Shown: piece by piece, positions 13,301 to 26,200 of the stretch
Layout of the letters: each line of letters opens with the position of its first letter
How positions within the stretch are numbered: position 1 is the first letter of the stretch
Assembly (NCBI GenBank): GCA_013397075.1
Contig: VWZS01001909.1
Span: 265,820-329,819, forward strand
Source of the DNA: Rhabdornis inornatus
Taxonomy: Eukaryota; Chordata; Aves; Passeriformes; Rhabdornithidae
DNA length: 64,000 nucleotides
Reading direction: 5' to 3'
Notes under the pieces: generated by a model
What the model was told of the DNA's origin: nothing
What the model saw: only the letters and a program-made list of their open reading frames with translations
Databases searched by the model: none
Program-made: the position numbers and the translations under genes

Positions 13301-15465
13301 CCTCCTGGCCCTGTGCTCCTGCCTGGCTCTTTCAGGGCTTTTTCTCCTCCTGTTTTTTCCCTTGTTCCACTAATTTCACTTTCCACTCCTGTTGCCTCTC
13401 CAAGCCAGCTCTCAGCCTCTCCACTACCTTTAACTCCCATCTCCATTATCATCATTAACGCCTTGAAGCACCACTTCCACCCTCCACTCCTGCACTCTCC
13501 TCACCCTCCCAGCCATGGCTTTGTCCAGAAATTCCCTCTCCAGGCATCAGCACTGCATTTCCAAAGCAGCTTCCTGGAAAAGATGTGGTCAAAGGCCCCG
13601 GGGAGGGTTTTGCCAGCAATTTGGGCTTTGCCTCACCAGGCTCTGGTCCAGGGAGATGTGTAATGAGATGAGGGGGTTTAATTGCCTGAGCTGTGCCTGC
13701 TCCTGCTGCTCCTTTGCCCTTGCAAGGAGAAAATTAGTCCAGAGGACTAACAACTCCAACAGGATTCATTGTGTTTTTTTCCCAGCGCTGACCGTCCGAT
13801 TCATCACCAGGAGATTCATTGGAGACTACGACCCAACCCTAGGTAGGAAAACTCCATTTCCTTGGTGCTGTCACCATGGCAGAGCCAACTCTGCTCCCTC
13901 TTCTTCCTCCTCAACCAGACAGGCAGCCCGTGTACGCCCTGACACCTCCCTGGGTCCTGCATGCCTTTTTCCCTTTCTGTTGTTATTAAGGGAAAATCTA
14001 TAGGGATGAGGCATCAAACTGCACAGGGAAGTGCTGCAGGCTCAGCAATGGGATCATGGAATCATTTACAGTCGTAGGATCACACAGAATCATTTGGCAA
14101 AGACCTCTGAGAGTCCAACTATCAAACCAACAGTTCCTCGAATTCCTTCCCAATCTGCTGGGAGGTGGCTTTTAAGGGACAGGAGGCATCTAAGTCCCTG
14201 GAGCCTGTCCTCTCCTGAATTCTAGGATTTTGGGTTGTTTTGGGTTGTTTTTTGAGCACTGAAGCCATGTCCCTGCTGTAATGTCCCATTCCAGGAATGT
14301 CCCCTCCTCCTTCTCTCCTGTGGAGCTCCTCTCCCTTCCTTGTTGCCCCCACACTTTGGTCACTGCTGCCCTCTCAGCCACCCAGGTGGGCTGTGGCTGC
14401 TCCCTGGGGGTTCTCTCACACGCCTTCCCTGTGTCTCCTGCCCAGAAATGATCTACAGGCACGTGGCTGTCATTGATGGAGAGATGGTGCACTTCGAGAT
14501 CCTGGACACGGCCGGACAGGTGAGCTCAGCTGGGAAAACACCATGGGAGCAGAGTGGCCTGCCAGGGAAGGCAGGCCCTGCTCTTCCACTGGCCTAATTC
14601 CTGCTGTCTGGAATATTATGGGGCTTACCTCAGGGAAAGGGTGTTTTGGTGAATTTATGTCTAACCTCAGTTGCAGCGTGGTTTCGGGTAAATATTCCCC
14701 CATTCCCGTGCAGGGCATAGCTGTGCTTCCTGTGCCAGTGGAGCATCCTGGCAGCTCAAGGGAGCACTGATTCCCCCGATATCCACACCAGGACAGAGCT
14801 GATGGCCATCCCCACCTGCCACACTGCCTAATCCACCCCATCCCTGCCCCAGGCTGCTGGTATTACCACTGCTGTCCCCAAACCCTTCATGGAGACGGCA
14901 CCGCGCCATCGGGAGTTTTTCCAAGGTTTCATCCCGCAGTGCTGGCATTCCAGCTGTACTAACAGGAGCCTGTGTTCTCCAGGAGGAGGACTCCCTGCAG
15001 ATCGAGGAGAAGATCAAGTGGGGCGATGGCTTTGCCGTGGTGTACTCGGTGACGGACCGCTGCAGCTTCGACGAGGTGATGCGGCTCTGCTTCCTCATCA
15101 ACCACCTGCACGCCAGCCCCAAGCGCAGCGCCGCCGAGCAGCCCCCCGTCGTCATCGTGGGCAACAAGAAGGACCTGCAGTTCGACAGGATGGTGTCCAC
15201 CGAGGATGGGGAGAACCTCTCCAAAGCCCTCAAGATTCCCTTCTACGAGATCTCCACGCGGGACAGCTACGAGGAGCCGGTGGCCGTGTTCAGCAGCCTC
15301 TACCAGGAGCTGCTCAGGCAGGGGCACTTCTCCCCTGGCTCCTTCAAGAGGAGGACAGTGTCCAAGCTCATGGAGAAGATTCCCAAGATGCAAGCCAGCT
15401 CCACCCTGAACTCTGCAGGCAGAAGCCTCAGCTTTAACTCCTTCAGGGACTACATTCCCGAGTGA
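10199..15465 (+). CDS. RERG-like Ras-family small GTPase
   Basis: Four exons, 10199-10295, 13786-13842, 14446-14519 and 14983-15465, join in phase into 236 codons. All introns are GT-AG. The G-domain shows a P-loop GQSAVGKT (residues 25-32), effector loop YDPTLE (47-52), DTAGQE (72-77), the base-recognition motif NKKD (137-140) and EIST in the usual SAK position. Ser27 and Ala28 replace Ras Gly12 and Gly13, so the intrinsic GTPase rate may differ, while the catalytic Gln76 is kept. The WGDGFAVVYSVTDR stretch is closest to RERG and RERGL, membrane-signalling regulators of growth. An N-terminal extension of about 18 residues precedes strand 1, and the Ser/Arg-rich tail ends DYIPE without a CAAX prenylation box, as in RERG. 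I chose the ATG at 10199 because it opens the only frame running into the P-loop. Orthology to RERG, RERGL or a lineage-specific paralogue is not settled. Confidence 0.88.
14048..14145 (-). repeat. CR1-like fragment
   Basis: Intron sequence reading gaatcatttggcaaagacct followed by ctgagagtccaactatcaaa resembles the reverse complement of a CR1 3' end of the subfamily with an AAAGACCTCT block. It is short and diverged. Confidence 0.45.
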
Positions 15466-15970
15466 GCAGCCCGGGATGGGGGCGGCTGCTGGGGCTGTGC
15501 CGGCTCTCTGCAGGGGAAGGCCAGCAGTGGAGAGGGTTGCACTGGGGTACAAAAGCCTGTGGGTTCTCCTTACACGGGGCTTTGTGCCAGCAGGGAAGGT
15601 TTTTTTCTTCTATCTGATCCCTTTGTTCCCTCGTCCCCCTCTGGCATGGCTGCAGTGGAGCCAAGGTGACTCCAGTGGTGTTGGGACATTCTTTGAAGGG
15701 AGGCTCAGCTGTGTTTTGGTGGGGCTCAGACCCAGCACAGACATGTCTAGGGGAGGCTTCCCCCCTCCCCTGAGCTGGCTGGGTGTGTGTGTACCCCAAA
15801 TCCAGCACCCACCATGCTGGGTGACCCCGAGGGCTGTGCTGGCCATTCCCTGGGAATGGAGCCTGCTTCCTCAGCGTGGCTGCTGAGTAAAACCCCTGCA
15901 TCCTCAAACCCTTCCAGCCCATCCAGGCTGTGCTCAGTAGCATGGACACAACAGATTCCAGAAGCTGCTT

Positions 15971-15996
15971 GCAGGTCTGTCTGTCTGTCTGTCTGC
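15971..15996. repeat. TCTG microsatellite
   Basis: About five copies of TCTG lie in the presumed 3' UTR of the RERG-like gene. This is a simple length-variable tract. Confidence 0.8.
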
Positions 15997-16224
15997 TCAT
16001 CCACTGCCCTGTTTCCAGAGGGAAAATCACCATGGGCTCAGGACTTCTCATTTTGCACAGGGATGGGGCAGGAAAGGCGTGGGAAGGAGCCAAGCTCGTG
16101 GCTCATGTTCCTTCCCTCCCTCTGGGTGTTGGGGGCTGTGTGGCTGTGCTGGGACCCTGTGGTGTGACTCCTCTGTCCCCTCCTGTTGTGACCCATCCCA
16201 CTGTCTGCTTCCATGTCCTGTGAC

Positions 16225-16230
16225 AATAAA
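16225..16230 (+). terminator. Polyadenylation signal of the RERG-like gene
   Basis: AATAAA in tgacaataaaagccg, 760 bases after the stop codon, is the first canonical signal downstream of the RERG-like coding region. Confidence 0.65.
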
Positions 16231-17953
16231 AGCCGAGTTCCCAACGCCTGTGGCACTCCCAGGATAGGTTATTTTAGGGAGCTTAAGGAAATGAGTGCAC
16301 AGTGTGGCATCACCCTTAAATTAGGGCTGGCATCCCCCTTATCCTCCCCCTGAGCCCTGGAACCATGTGCCCTCCTGGCTCCCTCCACCCTAAAAGGCTT
16401 CCCTGGAAGATCACAGCCTGGGAAGCCACTTATCCACCTCCCCAGCCTGCTCCAGAGCCCACCCAGGCACCCTTTTCCCTCCTACAGCTCCCAGAGGTGT
16501 TCCATGGTGTTGCTTGTGTCTCTCCAAGGGGTTTCCCCTCGTAGGAAGGGGATTTGTTATATTCTATTTCTCTTCATACACCCACATTCTCTTATGGGGC
16601 GGGGGGGAAATGAGCCCCATCAGGGAGTTAGGAAAGTAATTTGGGGCTGCTCCTTCTCAGCACCTTCATTAAAATCCCAATTTTATTGAATTAAATTTAA
16701 TTTAGTGAATTCAAATTCACTCAGGGATCTGTGTATGGGCAGAGCCCAAATAGGGCTAAAATGCCTCAGGGGGGCTGGACAAAGGGGGGGGGTGTGTTAA
16801 TTTTTAGGGGTTTTATGGCATTCCCAAGGGAGTTGAACACTGGGAGCTGGATTGGGGGTTTGTGATCCAGCAGCTGGGGTGGGTGTGACTGGAGAAGAGC
16901 CAATTTGGGAAGCGCTGGGATGGAGACAGAAAAGCTCAGGAGGGATTAAACTCCACTGGGACACTGAACACACACTTGAGCCTGTCAAATGAAAGATTTG
17001 GGTGCTCTCATTCCACGTTGCTCAGTTCCCAAATATCCCCAAGACTTGTCCAAGGGCATGGATTTAGCTGCTGGCTGGAGCCAGGAGTGATGGAATCCCG
17101 CAATATTCAGCAGGAATTATTCCAAGTGATGGATGAGACAGGACCAGCTCATGAGCAGGAAGCCAGGCCAGTGCTGGAACAGCATCCCCAGTGCTCCTGG
17201 CAATGGAGGAGCCCTTGGCACGGCCGGGATTTCTGTCCTGGAGTAACCCCAGCCCTTTTTTATATCCCAAGGAATCCAGAAGGATCCGTGTGGTCACTGC
17301 TGCAGCCCCTCACCAGGGCTCCTGGTCCTGCCTGCTATAATTAGCACCAAACCTCATTAGGAGAGGCAGGGGCAGCTCTTCAGGACTGGTAATTGCTAAT
17401 TACTGGAAGCCTCTAATGGCTCTCCAGGGGCAGTTTCCTCTGCCTTATAAAGGAAGGTCTTGAGGATGCAGCATTCGTTGGGGTGGGGAGAGGTTTTGGA
17501 GTGTGGGGGGGGGATTCTGGGGGGCATAAATCCTAAATTCCTGTGGTGAGAGGTCTGCAGGGGTCGGGCAAAGGAGGAGGAGGAAGAACAAAAACAAGAA
17601 GAAGAGGAAGGTCTGTGCCTTCCCTGGAGCAGAGCCTGGAGTTTCAGAGCCCTAGGAAGGTAAGTCCAAGGCAGGTCCCTGGAAAGGAGGTGCCCAGAGG
17701 CTCCTTGGAGGTCCATGGGGATGTGGGACCTGCAGCCTCCTCCCTGCCAAGCAGGGCAATGCCACGAAAACAACGCTTCAGGGGGGTTTGGGAATAGAGG
17801 CTTGGGGTTTGGTTTGCCTTGGAGCCCTCCCAAAAACCCCCACAACTGTCCTTGGGGAGCACCAGAGAGAACTCCCCCAGGGAACAGGGATGGATGGAGC
17901 TGGGGTGTCTCGTGCTGATCCCCTGGGCAGATGTTCCTGTGTGTAGATGGGAA

Positions 17954-18021
17954 GTGCCACCTCTCTGGGGACAGCTGGGTGTCCTGAGTGCCACCTCTCT
18001 GGGGACAGCTGGGTGTCCTGA
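17954..18021. repeat. Perfect 34-base tandem duplication
   Basis: Two identical copies of a 34-base unit starting gtgccacctctctggggaca lie head to tail at 17954-17987 and 17988-18021. The lack of divergence suggests a recent slippage or duplication event. Confidence 0.85.
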
Positions 18022-20187
18022 AGGTTGTCCTGCACCTTTCCAGCCTGCTGTGGCTCAGCTCCACGGAGAGAAGCTGAACAATTTTGGTCTCATCATTATC
18101 CAAGCAGCATCTCCAGGGCTGGGATTGAATTTGGCAGCAGGCAGGGGCTGCAAATGTGCTCACCAGATTTCTGGGAAGCTTGGGAGAGGCAGATGAAGCA
18201 GAAAGGTCTTTTCCAAGAGCTCCCTCGCTGTGCTCACCCCCAGCAGCTCCCTGGCATGCCAAGCCCCCCGATTGTTCCCCTTTGTCCCCTCTGCCAAGGG
18301 GTTTCCTGGAAAACCAAAATCGTGGCCTGAGGTTGTGGGGTGCAGCTCTCTCTTCGCAGCCACAGCTTTTATCATCAGTTGTGCCTTGTTTTAATTAAAA
18401 AAAAATAAAATCTGCTGGTTTTTTGGAGGAGCAGCACATGGATCTGGTCTCACCACAGCCCTGTTCCTAGGAGTAGTGGGGAGAGTGGAATTGTCAAAGC
18501 CCTTTCCAAGCAGGTGCTGCCTCCAGAGATCCCAAATCAGCACCCTCACCCTGCTCTGAGGGATCTGAGCTTGGAGCAGGAACATTGAGGGTGTCCAGCT
18601 GCTGCACCTTCCCCTGGATTTAAGGTACCTGGACTGGGTTTGGAGGTGCAGGGGGGCGAGTGCCCCATGAAGGGCGTTTTTCTCAGCACAGTGGGCTCCT
18701 CTCTCCCCAGATTAGAAATTTTATGGAATATTGTGCATTAGGAACTTGGGTTTGGTGTCCCCAAAATATCAGGCTTTGCCTGAAGGGAAAAGGGGGGTAG
18801 GGGGTACACGAGGGGATTTTCCATCCCATCACTACCAGCCAAAACTGGCAGCTGGACCTGGTGACTTTCCAGCTAGAAAATTATCCGTCCATGGATTATT
18901 TCAGGTGCTCCAGGCTGTTCCCAAAATCTGCTGCTTTACATGGGACTCTTGAAAGCCCACATGGACACAAAGAGCCCTTAAATCAAGGCATTCCTGGTTT
19001 AGGGGGCACAGCTGGGATGGGAAGGGACAATGGTCACTCCCAAGGGCTGTTGCTGTTTATAAGGCCACGTTGTCAGTACAAGTCCTAAGTCCTGTGCTCA
19101 TTTTTTGCTTTATAAATAGCTGTGGAGTTCATGGAAATGTGGGATTGCTTTACAGGAGGAAATATTGGCTGAGACTTGGGGATTTAGGAACCACATCACC
19201 CTCTTTGCCTTTTTTTTTTTTCCTTTTAAACTGAGCAATAGCTCAGCTCCAGTAAGGAGCCCAAATCCCTCTAAGGCACAGAGAATTCCAGCACAGCCAA
19301 AGGCTTTTGCTGGCCCTGAAAGGCAAGGCTGGGAACTGCAAGGGGAGGGAAAACCCAAGGAGGAACACCCACCACAGCACATTGGCTGGTTTATTCCTGG
19401 GATGGATTCTGAAGCTATCTTTTCCCTTTGGATAAACTCAGGGAGGGCAGGAGGATGGGATATCCATGTCCATCCATGCTGTCAGCATCAGGAAATCCAC
19501 TCTGGTTCATCCCTGTGTCTCCCAGCTTGTAGATATCATGGATAAATGCATAAAAATGAGAATTTGATGTAGGCTTTTGAGGTACTGTGGAATCCATCCC
19601 CATGGGGAGAGTTTTGGGATGAGGCTGCTCCTCACTAGGGAAAATGGAGGAGAAAAGCCAAGTCCTGGAGACACTTTGCTGCTCCCACCAGTTCTCCTTT
19701 GCTCTTGGCCAACCCACGCAGCTTTCCTGTATTTTTTTTTTTTAATAATAATATTTAAGAAACCCCAAACCAGAAACCCCTGGAGGGTCTGGCTGGGAAG
19801 CTGCAGCTGTAATTGCTGGTGCTTAAAGGCTGTAGGAAAATATTTATGGAAAGGGCTGGGCCTTCCCAAGTGCAACCCCATAAAAGTGGAAAATCTCACT
19901 TTCTTCAGCCAGCCTGAAAGGTGATGACAGAACTCCGGAAAGGAGTGTGATCCACAGGGTATGGAAGCTTCTCTTAGAAGACAGTGATCCTAAATCCCAG
20001 TGGGAATAACCCTCAGTCCCTGTTTTCTGGGTGTTTCACCAAAAAGCTTGGATTCTCAAGCTCTGCTTATGGATGCTGGTGAGTTAGAAGCGTTTCCAGG
20101 CTCCCACTCCATCCCTTCCCTGGGCACTGTCCACCCACAGGTGCCACATCCCACATGGCCCAGCAAACCTGGAGGGTTGGCAAATCC

Positions 20188-20290
20188 CAGAATCCTGGAA
20201 TGCTTTGGGTTGGAAGGGACCTTAAAGCCCATCCAGTTCCAAATCCCTGCCATGGCAAAGGACACCTGCCAGCAGATCAAGGTCCCTCAG
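20188..20290 (-). repeat. CR1-like LINE fragment
   Basis: The sequence contains gctttgggttggaagggacc followed by ttaaagcccatccagttcc and then ctgccatggcaaaggacacc. These are the blocks of a CR1 3' end in reverse order. Confidence 0.65.
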
Positions 20291-22234
20291 CAACCTTGGA
20301 GCTTGGAAAGCCCCATTGGATATAAAAAAAGCAACCTCATGGTCTTTTCAACCCTGAAAAGCCATGAAGAGGGAAGAGATGCTCCATTTTGCATAGAAGG
20401 GGATTTTCAAATATTTAACAAAAAGAACCTCTGGAAGCAGAGGGGCAGGACACCCTCTGGAATCCAGGGAGCCACCCCGAAATATTTTTTTTTCCCTGTG
20501 GCCAGTCAAGGCTAAGTGGTTTTTGTTGGCAGTGGGAGGAAGATGAAGGGAGGTTTCACTGCTCGTGGGAGCCAGCTCATGCTGAGGATGTGATAGATCC
20601 ATTCCTCCTCCCAAAACCCAGGAGTTCTGGGAGGGTGGGAGAGGGCTCAGCCCAAACCCCCAGGCCATGTGCAGAGTGGGGAAGTGGCCAAATTTGGCCA
20701 AATACTGAGTTGTTAAAACCTCCAGCAGGATTTTTCCCTGAGATTTGAGCTGCTTTTTAAGAGAAGGTTTTTAAAACCATCCTCATTTCCTGCTATCCCA
20801 CCCAGGCATGGCCTCCTGTCCCTGCTTATCCCACTGCATCTGCGCCATCCCGGGGTTTCCCCAATCCCACCTTGGGGGCCCCTCTGCCATTCCATGGATG
20901 TGGTTTAATCCTGTGCCATGTGACAGAGCTTTGCCTTCAGCTGCTGCAGCCAAACAACCCCATCAGCCACCCATCTTGTGGTGGGAAACAGGGAATTGCC
21001 AATCCTTGGGCAGCTTTTGTGGCTTTTGGGTGCTGCTGCCACGTCCCTTTCTCTCCCTTGGACAGAGGATTAAACCTTCTTGCTCTACCAGGATCCCAGA
21101 TCATCCCACAGATCCCTTTTTTTCCTTCTCATTTGCCCTGTTTCTGCAGGTTTTGCAGCCAAACTGAGCTCTCCCTGAGGCTCATGGATCTATAAAGCCT
21201 CACAAGACATTCCACTGGCTCCAGCTGATGCTATGTGTGGACAGCTCTGAATCACCACAAGGTTTATTTACTTCTACCTGTTCCCCTTTTCCAGGTCATG
21301 GGGAGTGTTGGAGTGTTGGGCCCCTCAAGTCCCTGTAACACCCCTCCTTCCTTTTATTTTATTTTTTTTTCCCCCCTGTATTTTACCTATTTTTGGGGTC
21401 CCATGAGTCTATCACTTACAGCTTTGTTGTAACCTCTCATGAGTGTGTTCTCATGGGACCCCCAGCCCCTCCTAGCTCATATCCAGGCTTTTTTCATCCT
21501 TTCTCCTTATTGTAGATCCACCTCCTCTTCCACTCTGGAGCCCCCTCTTGTCCTGATGCTATCCACCATTTTTCCCTTCATCCAACACTGGGTATTACCC
21601 CACCTGCAATGGAGAGAAAAGGCCCCATCTAGGGGCTTATTTGGGCCACAGATGAGAATTTTCCTGGATTTGGCTGTCTTGGGATTTTCCTGAAGTCTGG
21701 GGTGAGCAGGGCTTTGGCCTTAGTATTGCTGGGGGTTTTGCCTGGATGCAGGATGGGGAAACACTTTTAAATCCCAAGTTTTTTATATATTGGCAGACAG
21801 CAGGTTGTAATATTGCTTGGAAAATCCAGTTCTTCCTGATCACCTGTAGACATGGTGAGATGACTGTGAATGGGGACTGGAGCATGGAAAAGTCGATGGA
21901 AATCTCAGATTTCCAGAGTTTTTGCACTGGTGGGGATTGCAACTGTCCTGGGAAGTGGCTTCCCTGTGGTTTTGGGTGCACCCTTAGCTGCAGCACCCAT
22001 TTTGGCAGCCCTGGGGTTAATCTAAGGGAGGGTCCTGTGGCTCACGTGAAGAACCAATAAAAAACCCCCCAAAACTGGATAACAACACCAACAAGAGCCA
22101 AAGCAGGAGGACGAGGGGGCTCAGCACTCTGAGGGCTTCACGTGTGGATTCACAGGGGTGGAGTAAAGACTCAACCAGAGCCGCCTCAGCAAACTGGCAA
22201 AAAAACCCCCAACAACATTAAAATGATTCCCCTA

Positions 22235-22525
22235 TGCATAAAAGCCCCTAAAAATGAATATTTTTAATGTCCTGCCCCTGCTGGGGATGCAGCCACCTGT
22301 GGCTACGTGCGGGCTGCAGGGGAGGGAGAGAGGGAGGGAGGGAGCCTGGCTTAAGTATCGCTCCTGGGTTAGTCTGGATCAAGTTCCTTCGGCTCTGGAC
22401 ACGGCCAGGAGGGAAAACTGCCCTGGGATAAAGAGAAGGAAAACCTGCTGCTGGTGGGAAAACCACAGGGAAAAGCATCGAGGACACTTCAAGGGCTGTG
22501 ACAGCATCTCCGAACCTGCTTTTAG
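22235..22525 (+). promoter_or_regulatory. Possible promoter and 5' untranslated exon of the GH31 gene
   Basis: A TATA-like CATAAAAG at 22237-22244 is followed about 280 bases later by a good splice donor (tttag then gtaagg, exon end 22525). A matching acceptor ends at 23238, 34 bases before the coding ATG. This would make a non-coding first exon and a 713-base intron. It is inference from splice signals only; transcript data would be decisive. Confidence 0.25.
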
Positions 22526-22957
22526 GTAAGGGGTGATGCGGGAGTGGCTGTGCCGTGCCAGGGGAGGTGGCATCATTCCCAGCCTGGCATCCGGCAGTGG
22601 GATGGGGCCTGGGATACCGGGACAAGCCAGTGCCATCCCATGAAGCTGTTCCTCACCTGGAGGAACAGTGGGTGCCCATTCCCTCGGGCTCAGCCAGCCC
22701 CAGACCCTGCCCACGGGCGCTTTTGCTCTGTGCATTATCCAAACGCTTTTCCAGGGAAGAGAGAGAGGAGATGGAAAGAGGATGTTGCATCCCCTCCTTT
22801 CTCGACCCACCCCGGGATGTTCTCCTGCACCCCTGGCTCTTTGCTGCTGCTTCCAAAGCGAGCAGGGAAGTGATGCCAAACCCCATGGAGCAGCGGAGGC
22901 TGGAGCCGATTCCCATTGTCCGCGGCCCCATCTCCCTCCCGGGCTCTGGGCCACGTG

Positions 22958-22981
22958 TGTCCTCCTCCTCCTCCTCCTCGG
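22958..22981. repeat. CCT trinucleotide microsatellite
   Basis: A run of (TCC)n reading gtcctcctcctcctcctcctc-type sequence lies upstream of the GH31 coding start. It is simple sequence. Confidence 0.75.
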
Positions 22982-23272
22982 TGTCACTGGGTGCTGCTGG
23001 CTGTGCCAAGGGGCTGAGCCCCTGGTTTGGGGGCTGAGCCACCGTCACCGAACCCAGCCGTGGGATTTACTGTGGAAGGGACTCCCCTTAACTCGGCGCA
23101 GAGAGAACAGAGTTGCAGCTTGCTTTCTTTTAAACGATTTTGAAAAAATTTCATTAGTTTTTTGTGCATGCTTTTGGAGCTCTCCCAGAGGATCTTTTGG
23201 AGCTCTCCCAGAGGGTTTTCTCTCCCGTGCTGCTGCAGGAGGGGAAAGCAGCGGCATCCCTGAGAGCGCACC

Positions 23273-26200
23273 ATGCCCCTCTCCCGCCACACCGGCCAAA
23301 TCCCGGAGTCCACCTGGACCTTGGGCTTCAGGGAGATGACGGAGCCCTGGAAAGGCGCCGTGGGTTGCCTCGGCGTGGCCGTCTTCTTCGCCATGACCAT
23401 CGGCATCATCTCGTGGCAGGCGCTGGAGCAGCCCCCGGAGGAGTGGGTGCTGCGGGGCCGGGATGCAGGGATGCTGTGGGAGCGCGGCCGCGGGGCGCTG
23501 CTGCTGCGGGCGCTGCCGGCCGGCCGGCCCGTGCTGGCCATCGCCGTGGGCAGCGTGCCGGCCACCGAGCCCCCGCCACCCCGGGACCGCTGCTGGCACG
23601 ACGGTGGCCAGTTCTGCTATTCCTGGGAGGAGGACGCCGAGCTCCGGCTCTCCCTGGAGCCGCCGGCAGCTCCTGGAACCGAGTGCTACAGCGTCCGCTG
23701 GACCCCGCTGCGCCCCGACGTGACCCTGAAGGTAACGGGGACATCCCTGTCCAGCTCCAAACCCTTTGGGACCCGTCAAGGGACGGTCTGGCCTGACCAT
23801 AAGCCCTCAGCTCAGTTATGGGGTCGCACTGTGGCTCCCTGCCTTCCACAGGCGGAAAGCGGGAAAATTTGGAAGCGTCGTGGTCCCAAAATCCTGTGGT
23901 GGTGCCACGTTGGTGACCCCGGGGTGGGAGAGCTGTGTTTATATGGAGACAAAGTAAATACCCGCTGGAGATGACAATGCTGGCGAGAGCCTCGGGAAGG
24001 TCTTTTCCAACACAGACACAATGGGCAGCTCCCGCGGGATGGGAATAATCCGTGTCCGCCGCTGCAAATATTTTTGGTATCATTCCCTGTTTTCTCCCTC
24101 AGTTAAATAAAAGCAGACTCTGGGAAGGAGCCTTAGGAAGGGAAGGCGCAACGCTGTCAGAGCAGGGTGTCCAGATGTGGGGAGCCCTCAGAACAGGGAG
24201 GAAAGCGGGATGGGATTCTCTGGGATGGAGGATTGTTCCCCTTTAGCCATAAATCTAAAATCATTAAAAATGGCTAAAATCTTTAGCCATAAATCATAAA
24301 TTTGGGTAGGTGGAAGGCGGGTGTCAGGTCTCCTCCACTGACATTGTTGTAAGGCATTTGAGAGGACGAGTGAGACAGAATAGGCTTTCCCCCACTATTT
24401 AAAAAAAAAACAAAACCCAAACCATTGGAAAATATGATCCAGCGAAATCTGAGTTAAGAACAGACTGTTTTCCCTCTTTCCCAGCTGGTGTAACGAGTTC
24501 AGCTGACACCTGGTACAGCTATTCTGAGCCTCCAGGGTTTCCACTTTAATAATTTACATCTCCTCTCCCCACCCCTTGGAGAGACTTCACCTCTCTGCGC
24601 CCCCGAGTCAGAACTCCAGGAGGAGCCTTGGGATTGGGAATAAACATGGGATGGGTTGAATGGGGGGTCTCTGGGTCCCTTCTGCCACCTCAGGCCCCCT
24701 TCATGGCCCCAGATCTTTCAGGGAAGCCCATCCTGCCTGGGAAGTCACGAGGACGCTAAGTCCTGCTGATCCCTCGGTTTGGCAGAAAGGGGAAAGTTTG
24801 AGAAGCTTTGAAGTGAAAACTGATGATTTCTGACAGGAGGTGGGTCAAGGATGGGGATGTCCTCCATCCCAGGACACTGTCAGGCCTATGAGAAGTGCCC
24901 CAAATCTCCAAACTGAGTCTCTTGAGGGAAATTCTTGTTATCAGCCCTTGGGAAAGAGGGAAGCTGTGCCTTGGGAGGGAGGATGTGTCGCCCTCAGGAC
25001 ATTGGTGCCATCAAGGTGAGGGCTTGAGATGGGACTAAAAGCTCTTGGGGACAGCTGCACTTGCAGATTCACTCCAAAAACTGCAGGGAAGGCAGCTGGA
25101 GAGCTTTATGTACTTTTAAAGTAAAATAAAGAGAAAAAAAATAGAGAAAGAACCACTGAACGAAAAATACCAACCAAATAAAAAACCTGACCAAATTAAA
25201 AAAAAAACCCAAACAAACAAAAAAAACCCCTAAACAAACAAACAAATCAAAATACGTAGATTTTCCAGCTGGGTTTCTGAGAGTGCCCTCAATGCATTTT
25301 AAAGCTGTTTCCTTGAATTTCCCCCTCTGTTGTCCTGTCCCACAGCCACTCACACCTGCAGAGTCTTTTCACTCAAACCTTGGCAGCATCTTTTCCTTTT
25401 TCACCTGCTACTCAGAGGTGTTTGATAACTGTGGTGGAGTGCAGAAGTGTGATTGCCATGGCAGTTTGATTTTATTTGTGCTCCTCCAGCAAGAACTGGC
25501 AGGCCTTGGGAAGCACTTCTTGCTTTTCCTTTGTTCTTTAAACAAAACCATAATTTTACACTGTAAAAGGGACACCTTCCACTAGCACAGTTTGCTCCAA
25601 GCCTGGAATACTCTACCTGAGTATTCCTTGCTCTTTGGTGATGCTTTCCTGGCTGCAGGATTGTTTTTCCATGGCCAATGTTTCGTGGTATGGAGGGCCA
25701 AGCATCCGTGCCCAGCGCTGGCCCCTCAATGGTGCCGAGAGCCCCGCACAGCCCTTGGTCAGCGGCGACCTCAGCACAAACCCTGATGGCTTTGGGCCTG
25801 TCCTGGAGAGATATTTCCTGGGATCCACAGGTAACCACCTTCCTTCCCTGTCCAGTGTGCAACAGCTTCAATCCCTGTGCTTCTCTGCCCCTCACCTCTA
25901 AAGCAGCTGGTTTAAGAGCAGTAGATGTCTCCAGGAATATAATATCCTGCAAATGTAGCAGCAAAAGGGCATATGGGATGGGTGCCACTGCCTCATCCCT
26001 GTGGGAAAGGTGTGATACTGAAGCTGAGTGCCTGAGGATGGGTGGCGCAAGTTGCTCCAGGGACATCCCATGGTCTTGGTGTGCCTGGGTTTTTTTTAAG
26101 CCCAGATCTGTATCCATTGCTGCATCCCCAGCTCCACTCAAGCAGCTTCCTGATGCTGCTGTGTGATGCTGGATTCAGGCAGGAGTTCAGCTGCTGGTGT

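Larger units (their letters stand above)
16260..22230. other. Intergenic stretch between the RERG-like and GH31 genes
   Basis: No exon with conserved protein content was recognised on either strand. The long minus frame at 17396-18262 contains a tandem duplication and no domain, so I treat it as chance. Poly-T and A-rich runs occur near 19210, 19730 and 21360. One CR1-like fragment and one 34-base duplication are listed separately. Confidence 0.5.

Noticed and set aside
17396..18262. 288-codon minus-strand frame
   Set aside because: Contains a translated 34-base tandem duplication and no recognisable domain.
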